Assembly: GCA_002490665.1 (NCBI GenBank)
Contig: DKUL01000052.1
Location: forward strand, 1,144-65,143
DNA from: Lachnospiraceae bacterium UBA7205
GTDB taxonomy: Bacteria; Bacillota; Clostridia; Lachnospirales; Lachnospiraceae
Length of the DNA: 64,000 nucleotides
Direction: 5' to 3'
Each line of letters begins with the position of its first letter. Within the stretch, counting starts at the first letter, position 1. A program made the position numbers and the translations under genes. Positions 6,912-15,575 of this stretch are shown here, piece by piece. The notes under the pieces are model-generated. The model made no database searches, was not told the origin of the DNA, and saw only the letters and a program-made list of their open reading frames with translations.

Positions 6912-6931
6912 GGTAGGGGTAAGGTAGGGGT
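6912..6931 (+). repeat. Direct repeats GGTAGGGGT at the element end
   Basis: Two exact copies of GGTAGGGGT (6912-6920 and 6923-6931) lie 11 bp apart, 12 nt after the integrase stop. Short direct repeats just inside an element end are typical arm-type integrase binding sites; that use is inferred. Confidence 0.5.
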
Positions 6932-6943
6932 TAAACAGCAAAA

Positions 6944-6971
6944 GGAGCTACCGCCCATAAGCGGTAACTCC
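6944..6971 (-). terminator. Terminator-like hairpin after ychF, close to the element junction
   Basis: GGAG-C-TACCGC (6944-6954) pairs with GCGGTA-A-CTCC (6961-6971) with one bulged position on each side and a 6-nt loop. On the minus strand it is followed by TTTTGCTGTTT, so it would end transcripts from ychF. Whether it belongs to the chromosome or came with the element is not clear. Confidence 0.6.
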
Positions 6972-7006
6972 CAGCGTTTACAACATTTTCCCGATAGGGA
7001 ATTGTA

Positions 7007-8104
7007 TCAGACGTTAAATCGGAACAAAATCACATCCCCGTCTTTTACCACATACTCCTTGCCCTCAAGACCGACAAGTCCCTTGTCCCTCGCTGCTGCA
7101 AGAGAGCCATTTTCCAGTAAATCCTTATAATTCACAACCTCTGCGCGGATAAACCCGCGCTCGAAATCCGTATGAATCTTTCCTGCCGCCTGCGGTGCCT
7201 TTGTGCCGACCCTGATTGTCCACGCACGGCATTCATCCTCTCCCGCAGTGAGGAAGCTGATTAAGCCCAGCAGCCTGTAGCTCGCGGATATCAGCTTGTC
7301 CAGTCCGGATTCCTTTAATCCCAGATCCTCAAGGAACATTGTTTTCTCATCGTCGTCAAGCTCTGCAATTTCCTGCTCAATCTGGGCGCAGATGACAAAT
7401 ACCTCAAATCCTTCTCCTGCCGCATACTCACGGACTGCCCTGACGCCCGCATTGTCAGCGCCGTCATTTGCAAGGTCATCCTCCGCTACATTTGCCGCAA
7501 AGATAACAGGCTTGTCTGTCAATAGATTATACCCATTTCTCCACAAAACTTCCTCATCATCTTCTGTCACAAAGCTTTTTGCCATTTTTCCTTCTTCAAG
7601 ATGCGCCTTAATGCGCTCTGCGAGCGCAAGCTCCTTTGCCTGTGTCTTGTCATTTTTAGTGCCCCTTGCAACCTTTGCAATGCGCCGCTCAAGAATCTCG
7701 ATATCCGAGAAAATAAGCTCCAGATTTATCGTTTCAATATCCCGCAGCGGATTGATGCTTCCGTCCACATGGACAATATTGGAATCCTCAAAGCACCTTA
7801 CAACATGGACAATCGCATCCACCTCGCGGATGTTGGCAAGAAACTGGTTTCCAAGTCCCTCTCCCTTGGACGCGCCCTTTACCAGCCCTGCAATATCGAC
7901 AAACTCAATCACTGCAGGCGTCACCTTTTTTGTGTGATAAAGCTCGCCGAGAAGCCGGATTCTCTCATCCGGCACCGTTACAACCCCTACATTCGGGTCA
8001 ATTGTACAGAACGGATAGTTTGCCGACTCCGCGCCTGCCTTTGTCAGGGAATTAAACAATGTACTCTTACCTACGTTTGGGAGTCCTACGATTCCTAATT
8101 TCAT
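7007..8104 (-). CDS. ychF: Redox-regulated ATPase YchF (Obg-family)
   Basis: The 365 residues match the universal length. Walker A is GLPNVGKST at residues 7-15; the G3 region is VDIAGLVKGASKGEGLGNQFL; the G4 position reads NVAE in place of NKxD, the hallmark that makes YchF bind ATP rather than GTP. A coiled-coil arm (about 130-200) and a C-terminal TGS domain ending ILFRFNV follow. YchF binds ribosomes and affects stress resistance. AAGGAGG precedes ATG 8104. The mobile element sits just past its stop codon, and the C terminus is intact, so integration left the protein unchanged. It is separated from upstream rpe by a dispersed palindromic repeat. Confidence 0.97.
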   Translation of the reverse strand: MKLGIVGLPNVGKSTLFNSLTKAGAESANYPFCTIDPNVGVVTVPDERIRLLGELYHTKKVTPAVIEFVDIAGLVKGASKGEGLGNQFLANIREVDAIVHVVRCFEDSNIVHVDGSINPLRDIETINLELIFSDIEILERRIAKVARGTKNDKTQAKELALAERIKAHLEEGKMAKSFVTEDDEEVLWRNGYNLLTDKPVIFAANVAEDDLANDGADNAGVRAVREYAAGEGFEVFVICAQIEQEIAELDDDEKTMFLEDLGLKESGLDKLISASYRLLGLISFLTAGEDECRAWTIRVGTKAPQAAGKIHTDFERGFIRAEVVNYKDLLENGSLAAARDKGLVGLEGKEYVVKDGDVILFRFNV

Positions 8105-8137
8105 AATATATATTATCCTCCTTCATGAAAATACCAT

Positions 8138-8220
8138 GTAACAGTCCAGTCTTCGGCTTCCTGTTACAAGCATCAAGCCATAATTTGCAACAAGTGCAAA
8201 GTCCTGAGCTGAACTGATAC
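8138..8220. repeat. Dispersed palindromic element, family 1 copy A
   Basis: It starts GTAACAGTCCAG and ends CTGAACTGATAC, imperfect terminal inverted repeats. The inside matches copy B at 35115-35243: both share TTCCTGT, AAGCATCAAGCCAT and AAGTGCAAAGTCCTG. This copy lacks about 45 bp of internal sequence present in B. It fills the rpe-ychF spacer. Confidence 0.7.
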
Positions 8221-8227
8221 AATGCCC

Positions 8228-8875
8228 TTACATCCTGCGCAAAAATTCCTTGACATTTGCCGTGATGTCGCCATGGAATATGGCGGAGCCGGCGACAATC
8301 ACGTTTGCTCCTGCGTCAAGGTTCTCTTCAAGGTTCCCAAGTGTCACACCGCCGTCAATCTCAATTTTCACATCCGGATAGCGCTCGTCAACCACTCCGC
8401 GCAGCCACTTGATTTTGTCCATGCACTCCGGAATGTATTTCTGGCCTCCAAATCCGGGACGGACGGTCATCACAAGCACCATGTCCACCATCGCAATATA
8501 TGGCATTACCGCACTTACAGGAGTTTCCGGATTGATTGCCAGGCCGCACTTTATCCCTGACTGCCTGATTTTTGCCAGCGTTTCCGGTATGCAGTCACAC
8601 GCCTCGACATGGATGGTCACCCCGTCTGCGCCAAGCCGAATCAGTTCATCGACATACCGCTGTGGCTGCTCCACCATCATGTGTACATCCATAAAAAGGG
8701 CTGAGCGCTTTCTGACGCTGGCAAGCACTGGCATTCCGAACGATATGGACGGAACAAACATTCCATCCATAACATCGATATGCAGATATGGCGCACCTGC
8801 CTTTTCCACAAGTTCAATCTCTTTTCCAAGTTCCCAAAAATCCGCCGCCAGTATTGAAGGGCATAAATAATTCAT
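8228..8875 (-). CDS. rpe: Ribulose-phosphate 3-epimerase
   Basis: Interconverts ribulose 5-phosphate and xylulose 5-phosphate in the pentose phosphate pathway. The 215-residue TIM barrel has metal ligands H32 and D34 (LHIDVMDG), H65 (DVHMM) and D174 (EIDGG), the phosphate-binding TVRPGFGGQ and AGSAIF. D34 and D174 are also the acid/base pair. ATG 8875 is used because the family begins at about this residue and GAGG lies upstream; the open frame extends 20 codons further into rsgA. It starts 1 nt after the rsgA stop, so the two are coupled, an order common in Firmicutes (prkC-rsgA-rpe). Confidence 0.96.
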   Translation of the reverse strand: MNYLCPSILAADFWELGKEIELVEKAGAPYLHIDVMDGMFVPSISFGMPVLASVRKRSALFMDVHMMVEQPQRYVDELIRLGADGVTIHVEACDCIPETLAKIRQSGIKCGLAINPETPVSAVMPYIAMVDMVLVMTVRPGFGGQKYIPECMDKIKWLRGVVDERYPDVKIEIDGGVTLGNLEENLDAGANVIVAGSAIFHGDITANVKEFLRRM

Positions 8876-8876
8876 A

Positions 8877-9758
8877 TTAGTATTTCCTCTTTTCCTTTTC
8901 CCGCAGTTCCTCGTAGAACATCGTGTAATTGTCATATCTGGTTTGACTGATTTGACCTTCCTCCAAAGCTTTCTTTATTCCACAGACAGGTTCATGGATA
9001 TGGGCGCACGTCATAAACCTGCACTGCGGTTCATATGGCGCAAACTCTGGATAATATGTCTTTAAGCTTTCTTTCTCCATGTCAAATAGCGATAGCGAAC
9101 TAAATCCCGGCGTGTCCATGATATACGTATCACCGGAAATGGCAATCAGTTCGGAATGCCTGGTCGTATGCTTTCCGCGTGCAATCCTTTCACTGATATC
9201 CCCTGTCTCCATTTTTTTCCCATTTTGGAGGCTGTTTACAATCGAAGATTTGCCGACTCCGCTTGGTCCTGCGACCGCTGTAGTTCTGCCGCGAAGTATT
9301 TCTGCAAGCGAATCCATGCCTTCCTTTGTAACCGCGCTTACAAACAGTATTTTGCATCCGCTGTTTCGGTATATTTGTTCAACAGCTGCCCGTTCTGTCC
9401 CAGTTGAAAGATCCCTTTTGTTAAAGCAGAGAATGCAATCAAGTCCCTGCTGGCGCATCATAATAAGAAAACGGTCAAGCAGATTATAATTGGGTTCAGG
9501 CTTTGTCATGGCAAATATCAGCAGCGCCTGGTCGATATTGGCAACGGCGGGACGAATCAGTTCACTTTTCCTGGGAAAGATACGGACGATGCTGCCCTCC
9601 GAATCCTTTTCGTGCGTGATTTCAATTTCCACATTGTCGCCCACAAGCGGTTTCCTGTTTTCTTTGCGGAATATGCCCTTTGCCTTACATGCATATATCC
9701 CCTCACCGGTGTGCACATAGTAAAATCCGGCTATTCCTTTTACAATTTTTCCTTCCAT
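8877..9758 (-). CDS. rsgA: Ribosome small-subunit maturation GTPase RsgA
   Basis: Circularly permuted GTPase that assists late 30S assembly. Order seen: N-terminal OB fold (1-65), G4 NKRD at 113-116, then G1 GPSGVGKSS at 164-172 and G3 DTPGF at 215-219, then a zinc-binding C-terminal domain with C246, C251, H253 and C259. The 293-residue length is typical. It lies 2 nt after prkC, giving the conserved stp-prkC-rsgA order. In related bacteria RsgA is a PrkC substrate, so the linkage may be functional. Confidence 0.97.
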   Translation of the reverse strand: MEGKIVKGIAGFYYVHTGEGIYACKAKGIFRKENRKPLVGDNVEIEITHEKDSEGSIVRIFPRKSELIRPAVANIDQALLIFAMTKPEPNYNLLDRFLIMMRQQGLDCILCFNKRDLSTGTERAAVEQIYRNSGCKILFVSAVTKEGMDSLAEILRGRTTAVAGPSGVGKSSIVNSLQNGKKMETGDISERIARGKHTTRHSELIAISGDTYIMDTPGFSSLSLFDMEKESLKTYYPEFAPYEPQCRFMTCAHIHEPVCGIKKALEEGQISQTRYDNYTMFYEELREKEKRKY

Positions 9759-9760
9759 TG

Positions 9761-12304
9761 CTAATTCCTTGTAAACTGAACATTCTGTTTTATCTGTGCC
9801 GGAACCGGGCTTACCTGTGTTGTCTGGTTTCCATCCGCATCCGTCACGGGCACTTCCTCGTTTTTCAAATATGTGATAATGACAATGCCATACGCTGACG
9901 GACTCTCAAAATTATTTAAGTTAATGGATACCGGAAATGCAGTGACGTTGGAGGAAGCCCACAGCTGCCTGCCCCCATCTGCCGTGACAAGTATGACCTC
10001 CGCATTTCCGCCAATGTAATCCCCCGGTGCCTGCACCAGCAGGCTGCAGTTGTACGTTGTAACTTCACTTCCGATGCTTATTTTCAGGTCGACTGTTGTG
10101 CCTGCGCTGACCGTTGTTCCAGCCTCGTAACTCTGGTAACATACCTGTCCCTCGGGATAGTCCGCGCTATAGGAGTCCTCCACGGAACCAACCACGAGTC
10201 CTGCTGCCTCCAGGACACTGACCGCAGCGTCCCTGGAATTTCCCACGACCTCTGGCATACGTACCTCAACATTGTCGCTGCCCTTGCTGATGACAATTGT
10301 AATCTCCGACTCAATCGGCGCGATACTGTTTCCTTCGGGCGACTGCGATATAATCGTCCCCTTGGCATACTCCGCCGAATATGCATCGGACTTGACAACC
10401 TTGAACCCTGCCGCTGTCAGTGTCGCTGTCCCCTCTGCCTCCGTCATGCCTTCCACTGGCGGCACATCAATTCCGTCTGCACCCGCGCTGACTGTAAGAA
10501 CGATTGTCGTATTCAAAAGAATCTTATCATTTGGAAGAACCGTCTGGCCATCTTCCAGTGCCGCCGAAATAACTTGATTCTTCGCATACTGTGTGGATTC
10601 CACAAATGTTGTTTTACATCCAAGCCCCACAGAATTGACGGATTCCTTGACATCATTGACGTCCAGCCCCACAAATTCCGGCATCACAGCCCGCTCTGTG
10701 CTGCCCTCGCTGTTTGTCAGCCCGGCGCCTGACCCGCTAATCTGCTCAAAGATGCCAGTTGCCTGACCTGCAAAATATAATAGAATGCAGCCGATAACCA
10801 CCGCCGCTATCACGGTCAGTACCGTCGCAAAACGTTCTGCCTTCGGATTATAGTCATATTCATTCCTGCCATAGCTGCCCTGGTAATCGTCTTCGTAGCC
10901 AAGGTCATCGGCACGCACATTCCTCCGGTTTACAGTCTCCTGCGCGTAGTCCTCCTCATAGTAATCATACTCTTTCCCGTAATCTTCCTGTATATATTTA
11001 TCTTTCTTTTGTTTTCCTTTTGTTTGCTGTTTCTTCTTGTTATCAGATTTGTTTGCCGTCTTTTTCCCTGCGGAATTTTTTGCCTTGTCATTTCCGGTCC
11101 TGCCAGATGCTTTTGCCGCGTTCTTTTTGCCTCCCCTTGCAGGCTGTTCCATGACGACCTCACCATAATATGCATCCTCCGGATAATACGGCTCATTATA
11201 AGAATCATCCTGGTACGTATCCTCGCCATAATAATCATCCTGATACGCATTGTTTTTTCTTTTCCTTGGCTTTACCTGATTCGGTATCGCCTCAAGTTCT
11301 TCCTCATCAGCATATGTCTCCTTGCGCGGAACCCTGTCCTCCCACACTGTGTCAAGTACTGCCGGCATCGGGGCTGGGGCTGGTGTTACCTGATTCCCCG
11401 CTGCATTTCCGTGGCTGCCGATTGGCGTCACAATTTTCGTCTTTCCAGCCTCATCCGTCGTATCTACCTGCGCAATCACGGCATCCGGATTAATCAGGGA
11501 ATGTTTCAGGTCCGCTATCATCTCGCTCATGCTCTGGTATCTTCTGTCAGGACTTTTCTGTGTGCATTTCATTACAATGTTTTCCACACTCAGCGGAATC
11601 TCCGGCACAAACTCCCTCATGGACGGCATCGGGTCCTGGATGTGCCTGATGGCAATGGAGACTGTCGTATCGCCGTTATACGGCACGCGCCCCGTCAGCA
11701 TTTCAAACATGGTAATACCCATCGAATAGATGTCACTTTTTTCGTCCGAGAATCCTCCCCTTGCCTGTTCCGGCGACGTGTAGTGGACAGACCCCATCAC
11801 ATTGGAGGTAATGGTGTTGCTCGATGCCGCCTTTGCGATGCCAAAATCCGTTACCTTTACTTTTCCCTCTTTGGATATAATGATATTCTGCGGTTTGATG
11901 TCCCTATGTATGATATGATTGTTATGTGCCGCCTCGATTCCCATTGCCACCTGGATTGCGATGCTGATGGCTTCTTTGGTTGTCAGCCTGACCTTTTTTT
12001 CGATATATTTCTTTAATGTAATACCTTCTACAAGCTCCATTACGATATAATGGATGCCGTCTTCCTCGCCTACATCATACACATTGACGATATTGGGATG
12101 CATGAGGCCGGCAGCCGCCTGTGCCTCCACACGAAACTTGGAAACAAAATTCTTGTTTTCGGAAAATTCCTGTTTTAATATCTTGACCGCCACAAACCGG
12201 TTCAGCTTCTGATCCTTTGCCTTATATACATCTGACATGCCGCCCGTGCCGATTTTTTCAAGCATCTCGTAGCGGTCTCCTATCAGCATTCCTAACTTAA
12301 TCAT
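9761..12304 (-). CDS. prkC: PASTA-domain Ser/Thr protein kinase (PrkC/Stk1)
   Basis: An 847-residue membrane kinase that senses cell-wall fragments. The kinase domain (about 10-275) has GTGGMSDVY, K41 (VAVKILK), HRD at 133-135 and DFG at 153-155, with an activation loop rich in Ser/Thr. A long, very acidic and Lys/Tyr/Asp-rich intracellular linker (about 300-490) precedes one TM helix at about 495-517. Three extracellular PASTA repeats follow (MPEFVGL, VPPVEGM, MPEVVGN) and a unique 90-residue C-terminal domain with one Cys. The start at 12304 (GGAGG 5 nt upstream) overlaps the stp stop by 8 nt. The linker is longer than in Bacillus PrkC and compositionally biased. Confidence 0.96.
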   Translation of the reverse strand: MIKLGMLIGDRYEMLEKIGTGGMSDVYKAKDQKLNRFVAVKILKQEFSENKNFVSKFRVEAQAAAGLMHPNIVNVYDVGEEDGIHYIVMELVEGITLKKYIEKKVRLTTKEAISIAIQVAMGIEAAHNNHIIHRDIKPQNIIISKEGKVKVTDFGIAKAASSNTITSNVMGSVHYTSPEQARGGFSDEKSDIYSMGITMFEMLTGRVPYNGDTTVSIAIRHIQDPMPSMREFVPEIPLSVENIVMKCTQKSPDRRYQSMSEMIADLKHSLINPDAVIAQVDTTDEAGKTKIVTPIGSHGNAAGNQVTPAPAPMPAVLDTVWEDRVPRKETYADEEELEAIPNQVKPRKRKNNAYQDDYYGEDTYQDDSYNEPYYPEDAYYGEVVMEQPARGGKKNAAKASGRTGNDKAKNSAGKKTANKSDNKKKQQTKGKQKKDKYIQEDYGKEYDYYEEDYAQETVNRRNVRADDLGYEDDYQGSYGRNEYDYNPKAERFATVLTVIAAVVIGCILLYFAGQATGIFEQISGSGAGLTNSEGSTERAVMPEFVGLDVNDVKESVNSVGLGCKTTFVESTQYAKNQVISAALEDGQTVLPNDKILLNTTIVLTVSAGADGIDVPPVEGMTEAEGTATLTAAGFKVVKSDAYSAEYAKGTIISQSPEGNSIAPIESEITIVISKGSDNVEVRMPEVVGNSRDAAVSVLEAAGLVVGSVEDSYSADYPEGQVCYQSYEAGTTVSAGTTVDLKISIGSEVTTYNCSLLVQAPGDYIGGNAEVILVTADGGRQLWASSNVTAFPVSINLNNFESPSAYGIVIITYLKNEEVPVTDADGNQTTQVSPVPAQIKQNVQFTRN

Positions 12305-13037
12305 CCTGACCTCCAAACGGTTCCACAAGAACCACAGCTATATTATCACGTCCGCCGTTTTCATTGGCCGCCTCAATAAGGCGTCTTCCAGCATCCTCAA
12401 GGCTGCTGCTTCCAACGATAATCTTGTGTATTTCTTCATCCTTTAACATATTTGTAAGCCCGTCTGTGCAGAGCAGCAGTTTTTCCTTCCGTCCGATATG
12501 TACATCAAAAAAATCCACAAGCACATACTCTTTTACGCCAACCGCCCTCGTGATAATATTTTTGTCCGGATGCTTTCTTGCAGCCTCGCGGTCAATGCCG
12601 CCCATGTCAACCATTTCCTCGACAAGGGAGTGATCCTTGGTAATCTGCGTGATAAAGTCATTGACCACATACAGTCTGCTGTCGCCCACATTTGCCACCG
12701 TCACATGATTGTCCTCAAACGTAGCCGCCACAAATGTCGTACCCATCCCTTTCAGACTACTGTTCTGTCTTGAAACCCTGTTGATATGTGTGTTGGCATC
12801 ATCAATCGCTTTCTGCAAAATATTTTCCGCATCATATTCATCCGTGAAATCACGAATTGACATGACTGCCCTTTCCACGGCGTGCTTTGACGCATAATCA
12901 CCTGCATTGTGTCCCCCCATACCATCCGCAACAATAAAAAGGTTGGGAAGATTGCCCACCGGCTCATCTGAAGTAAATAAATAGTCCTCGTTTATTTCCC
13001 TTCTCCTGCCAACATCCGTTATAGAAAATAACTTCAC
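12297..13037 (-). CDS. stp: PP2C-type protein Ser/Thr phosphatase Stp (PrpC)
   Basis: Metal-dependent phosphatase that reverses PrkC phosphorylation. The 246 residues hold the PP2C motifs RREINED near the N terminus, ADGMGGHNAGDYAS with the metal-binding Asp, VANVGDSRLYV, ITKDHS, the loop ITRAVG and CTDGLTN, ending GRDNIAVVLV. I place the start at GTG 13037 (VKLFSITDVG) because GGAGGAG precedes it; the longer open frame adds 11 unlikely residues. Its stop codon overlaps the prkC start, tight coupling of kinase and phosphatase. Confidence 0.95.
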   Translation of the reverse strand: MKLFSITDVGRRREINEDYLFTSDEPVGNLPNLFIVADGMGGHNAGDYASKHAVERAVMSIRDFTDEYDAENILQKAIDDANTHINRVSRQNSSLKGMGTTFVAATFEDNHVTVANVGDSRLYVVNDFITQITKDHSLVEEMVDMGGIDREAARKHPDKNIITRAVGVKEYVLVDFFDVHIGRKEKLLLCTDGLTNMLKDEEIHKIIVGSSSLEDAGRRLIEAANENGGRDNIAVVLVEPFGGQDD

Positions 13038-13137
13038 TTTTTCTCCTCCAATCAGTGAAAACCCACGCATTCCGCAATCCGTTCAAATCCCTGCAATTTC
13101 CACATTCCTTATATCTTAGCACAAATGACACCTTAAT

Positions 13138-14172
13138 TCAAGAATCAATCTTTTCCGCCATCCGCCTGCGCAGCTGTCCGCATGCACCGTCGATATCCCT
13201 TCCCATCTCTCTTCGGACTGTGGCATTGATATGTTTTCTTTCCAGTTTATTTTTAAACCCGATGACATCCCTGTGCTCCGAAGCCGTATAATCCCGTTCC
13301 TGAACCGGGTTGACAGGAATCAGGTTGACGTGGCAGTTGAGTCCGCCAATAAGCCTGCACAGATTTTCTGCGTCCGCATCTGTATCGTTGACTCCGCCGA
13401 CAAGGCTGTACTCAAACGTAACCCGCCTGCCTGTCTGTTCAAAATAATAGCGGCAGGCAGCAATCACCTCACGGATATCATATTTTTCCGCTATCGGCAT
13501 CAGTTCACGCCGTTTCTCCTGCGTGGCGCCATGCAGTGACAACGCCAGCGTAATCTGGAGTTTTTCATCGGCAAGGCGCCGCATGTTTTCCACAATGCCG
13601 CATGTCGAAACAGTAACATTCCTCTGGCTGATATTCAGCCCGTTCTCGTCCGTCACCATATGGATAAAGCGGAGCAGGTTGTCATAGTTGTCGAGCGGCT
13701 CTCCCGTTCCCATGACAACCACGTTCGACACACGTTCCCCCGTGCTTTTTGTTATGGCATAGATTTGGTCCAGCATCTCTGACGCTGTCAGATTTCTTTC
13801 CAGCCCGCCAATCGTCGATGCGCAGAAACGGCAGCCCATACGGCAGCCCACCTGCGAGGAAATACAGACGGAGTTGCCATGATGGTACTGCATCCACACG
13901 CTTTCCACATAATTGCCGTCCGGGAGCGCAAAAAGGTACTTCCTGGTTCCGTCAGTCTTCGATACCTGGACGGTAACCTCCTCCAGCGCGGTGTACGGAT
14001 AATCTCGCACCAGCCTTTCCCGCAGGTTTTTCGGTATATTTGTCATCTCATCATAGCTGCGCGCCAGTTTCACATGCATCCACTCATACAGCTGCTTCGC
14101 GCGGAACGCCTTCTCACCGATCTTTTCCATCTCATGCTTTAGTTCATCCATTGTGAGCGATTTCACATCCAC
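13138..14172 (-). CDS. rlmN: Dual-specificity 23S rRNA/tRNA adenine C2-methyltransferase RlmN
   Basis: Radical SAM enzyme methylating A2503 of 23S rRNA and A37 of some tRNAs. With GTG 14172 as start (GGAAAGGA 8 nt upstream, and the family N terminus DVKSLT) it is 344 residues. The 4Fe-4S ligands are C110, C114 and C117 in GCRMGCRFC. The SAM-binding GTGEP motif and a C-terminal Cys in the GACGQL segment, the partner of the methyl-carrying Cys, are present. A TTG at 14190 would add six residues. It belongs to a block of translation-quality genes (def, fmt, rsmB, rlmN). Confidence 0.95.
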   Translation of the reverse strand: MDVKSLTMDELKHEMEKIGEKAFRAKQLYEWMHVKLARSYDEMTNIPKNLRERLVRDYPYTALEEVTVQVSKTDGTRKYLFALPDGNYVESVWMQYHHGNSVCISSQVGCRMGCRFCASTIGGLERNLTASEMLDQIYAITKSTGERVSNVVVMGTGEPLDNYDNLLRFIHMVTDENGLNISQRNVTVSTCGIVENMRRLADEKLQITLALSLHGATQEKRRELMPIAEKYDIREVIAACRYYFEQTGRRVTFEYSLVGGVNDTDADAENLCRLIGGLNCHVNLIPVNPVQERDYTASEHRDVIGFKNKLERKHINATVRREMGRDIDGACGQLRRRMAEKIDS

Positions 14173-14192
14173 GTCTTTATTCCTTTCCAATC

Positions 14193-15575
14193 CTATGCCT
14201 CTGATGTAAATACACTGATAAAAAATCCGTCTGTGTCATGTATTCCCGGCAAAAGCTGTAAGTATCCGTCCCTGGTGGTATCTGTATGTAAGCATTCCGG
14301 GAGCACATCATCAAGTGACACAGGTGTCATTTTCATATCGTTTTTCAGCCACATAAAGTTCTTTTCATTCTCATCCCTGTTTATCGTACACGTGCTAAAA
14401 AGCAGCCTGCCCCCTGGTTTTACATAGGATGCTGCCACTTGTAATATCTTTCTCTGAAGTTCTATAATGCCCGCAACTGCCTCCGGCGTGACATTGTACT
14501 TTATGTCCCTTTTTCTTCCAATCACGCCAAGCCCCGAGCAGGGCACGTCCGCAATGACAATATCTGCCGTGCCTGCCAGCTCATCCTGCATCATGCATGC
14601 GTCTGCCACAGCTGCCTTTGCATGATGCAGTCCGCACCGGTCAAAATTTTCCTGCATCAGCAATATCTTATGCTCCGATATGTCCCTTGATATAACCGCA
14701 TAGTTGATATCACACTTTTCCAGCAAGTCCGCGGCAAGCATTGATTTTCCTCCCGGCGCCGCACAGAGGTCGATCACCCGCAAAGGACTGGAACCGGCTC
14801 CATGGGCAATTTTTTCGATTCCGACAGCAGTGACCGCAAGCATCGAGCTGACATCCTGTATCACAAACGCCCCATTTTCATAATAGGGCAGCCTGGTAAT
14901 GTCATCCGTTCCGGACACCCTGTATGCACACGGCAGGTATGGGTGCCCTTCCATCTTCCCTCCCTGGCGCACAATCGCCTCCCGCACGGCGTTTACCGCA
15001 CTGTCAAAGTCCACCCCTGTAATCTCAGGGACGTCACGAAACCGAAGCGTCACGGGTCTTTCCCTGAGCAGCCCTGCCAGCACAAGCTCCGTCTTTTCCG
15101 AACCAAGCTGTGCCGTCCACATGTCCACAATCCATTCCGGCATGGAATATTTTACGGACAGGCTTGTGTACGCAATCGTTTCCTTGTTGCGCGCGATGGT
15201 TCTCAGCACGCCGTTCACAAACCCTTTCAGCGTGGCAAACCCCTTTTTCTGCGCAAGCTTCACCGCCTCGTTACATGCCGCCGCATCCGGCACTGCATCC
15301 ATATACAATATCTGGTAAACGCCCATCCGCATAATGACCCGAATGACCTTTTTCATTTTCTGGGTCTTTACCTTGGAAAATTCATTGATTACATAGTCAA
15401 GCTCAATCTGCCGCTCCAGCGTTCCCTCATACAGGCGCTTGATAAATGATTTTTCCTGCTGTGTAAGATAATTGTACTTATTGAGCACATCCCGCACAAT
15501 CACATGGGAATAGGCATTCTCCGTCAAAAGCATCTCCATCACGAGCAGGCGCAGGTTCACATTACAATCCATCAT
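14193..15575 (-). CDS. rsmB: 16S rRNA (cytosine-967-C5)-methyltransferase RsmB
   Basis: A 460-residue enzyme with an N-terminal NusB-like helical domain (about 1-140) and a Rossmann methyltransferase domain (about 170-455). Motif I is DLCAAPGGKS; motif IV is DVPCSGLG with one catalytic-region Cys; motif VI is FSTCTI with the nucleophile Cys, as in the RsmB/Nol1 family. The ATG overlaps the stop of the upstream peptidase gene (ATGA-type junction). The fmt-rsmB pairing is widely conserved. Confidence 0.96.
   Translation of the reverse strand: MMDCNVNLRLLVMEMLLTENAYSHVIVRDVLNKYNYLTQQEKSFIKRLYEGTLERQIELDYVINEFSKVKTQKMKKVIRVIMRMGVYQILYMDAVPDAAACNEAVKLAQKKGFATLKGFVNGVLRTIARNKETIAYTSLSVKYSMPEWIVDMWTAQLGSEKTELVLAGLLRERPVTLRFRDVPEITGVDFDSAVNAVREAIVRQGGKMEGHPYLPCAYRVSGTDDITRLPYYENGAFVIQDVSSMLAVTAVGIEKIAHGAGSSPLRVIDLCAAPGGKSMLAADLLEKCDINYAVISRDISEHKILLMQENFDRCGLHHAKAAVADACMMQDELAGTADIVIADVPCSGLGVIGRKRDIKYNVTPEAVAGIIELQRKILQVAASYVKPGGRLLFSTCTINRDENEKNFMWLKNDMKMTPVSLDDVLPECLHTDTTRDGYLQLLPGIHDTDGFFISVFTSEA

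Larger units (their letters stand above)
1..6940. mobile_element. Right end of an integrated mobile element (ICE/IME-like), left end outside window
   Basis: This stretch carries a replication-initiator fragment, two XRE regulators, an excisionase-like HTH protein, cargo of unknown function and a terminal tyrosine integrase. To its right is an unbroken block of minus-strand housekeeping genes starting at the 3' end of ychF. Gene density, strand mixing and lower GC differ from the flank. The right boundary must lie between the integrase stop (6899) and the ychF stop (7007); the core att sequence cannot be fixed without the left end. No relaxase, coupling protein or VirB4-like gene is visible here, so whether the element is conjugative is unknown. 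The 6940 limit is approximate. Confidence 0.8.

Noticed and set aside
7296..7937. 213-residue plus-strand open frame antisense to ychF
   Set aside because: Ser-rich antisense shadow of a conserved gene; many similar long antisense frames occur across the minus-strand genes here.
11009..12016. 335-residue plus-strand open frame antisense to prkC
   Set aside because: Highly biased (Cys/Arg/Ile/Leu) antisense frame of the kinase gene; no ribosome binding site or motif.
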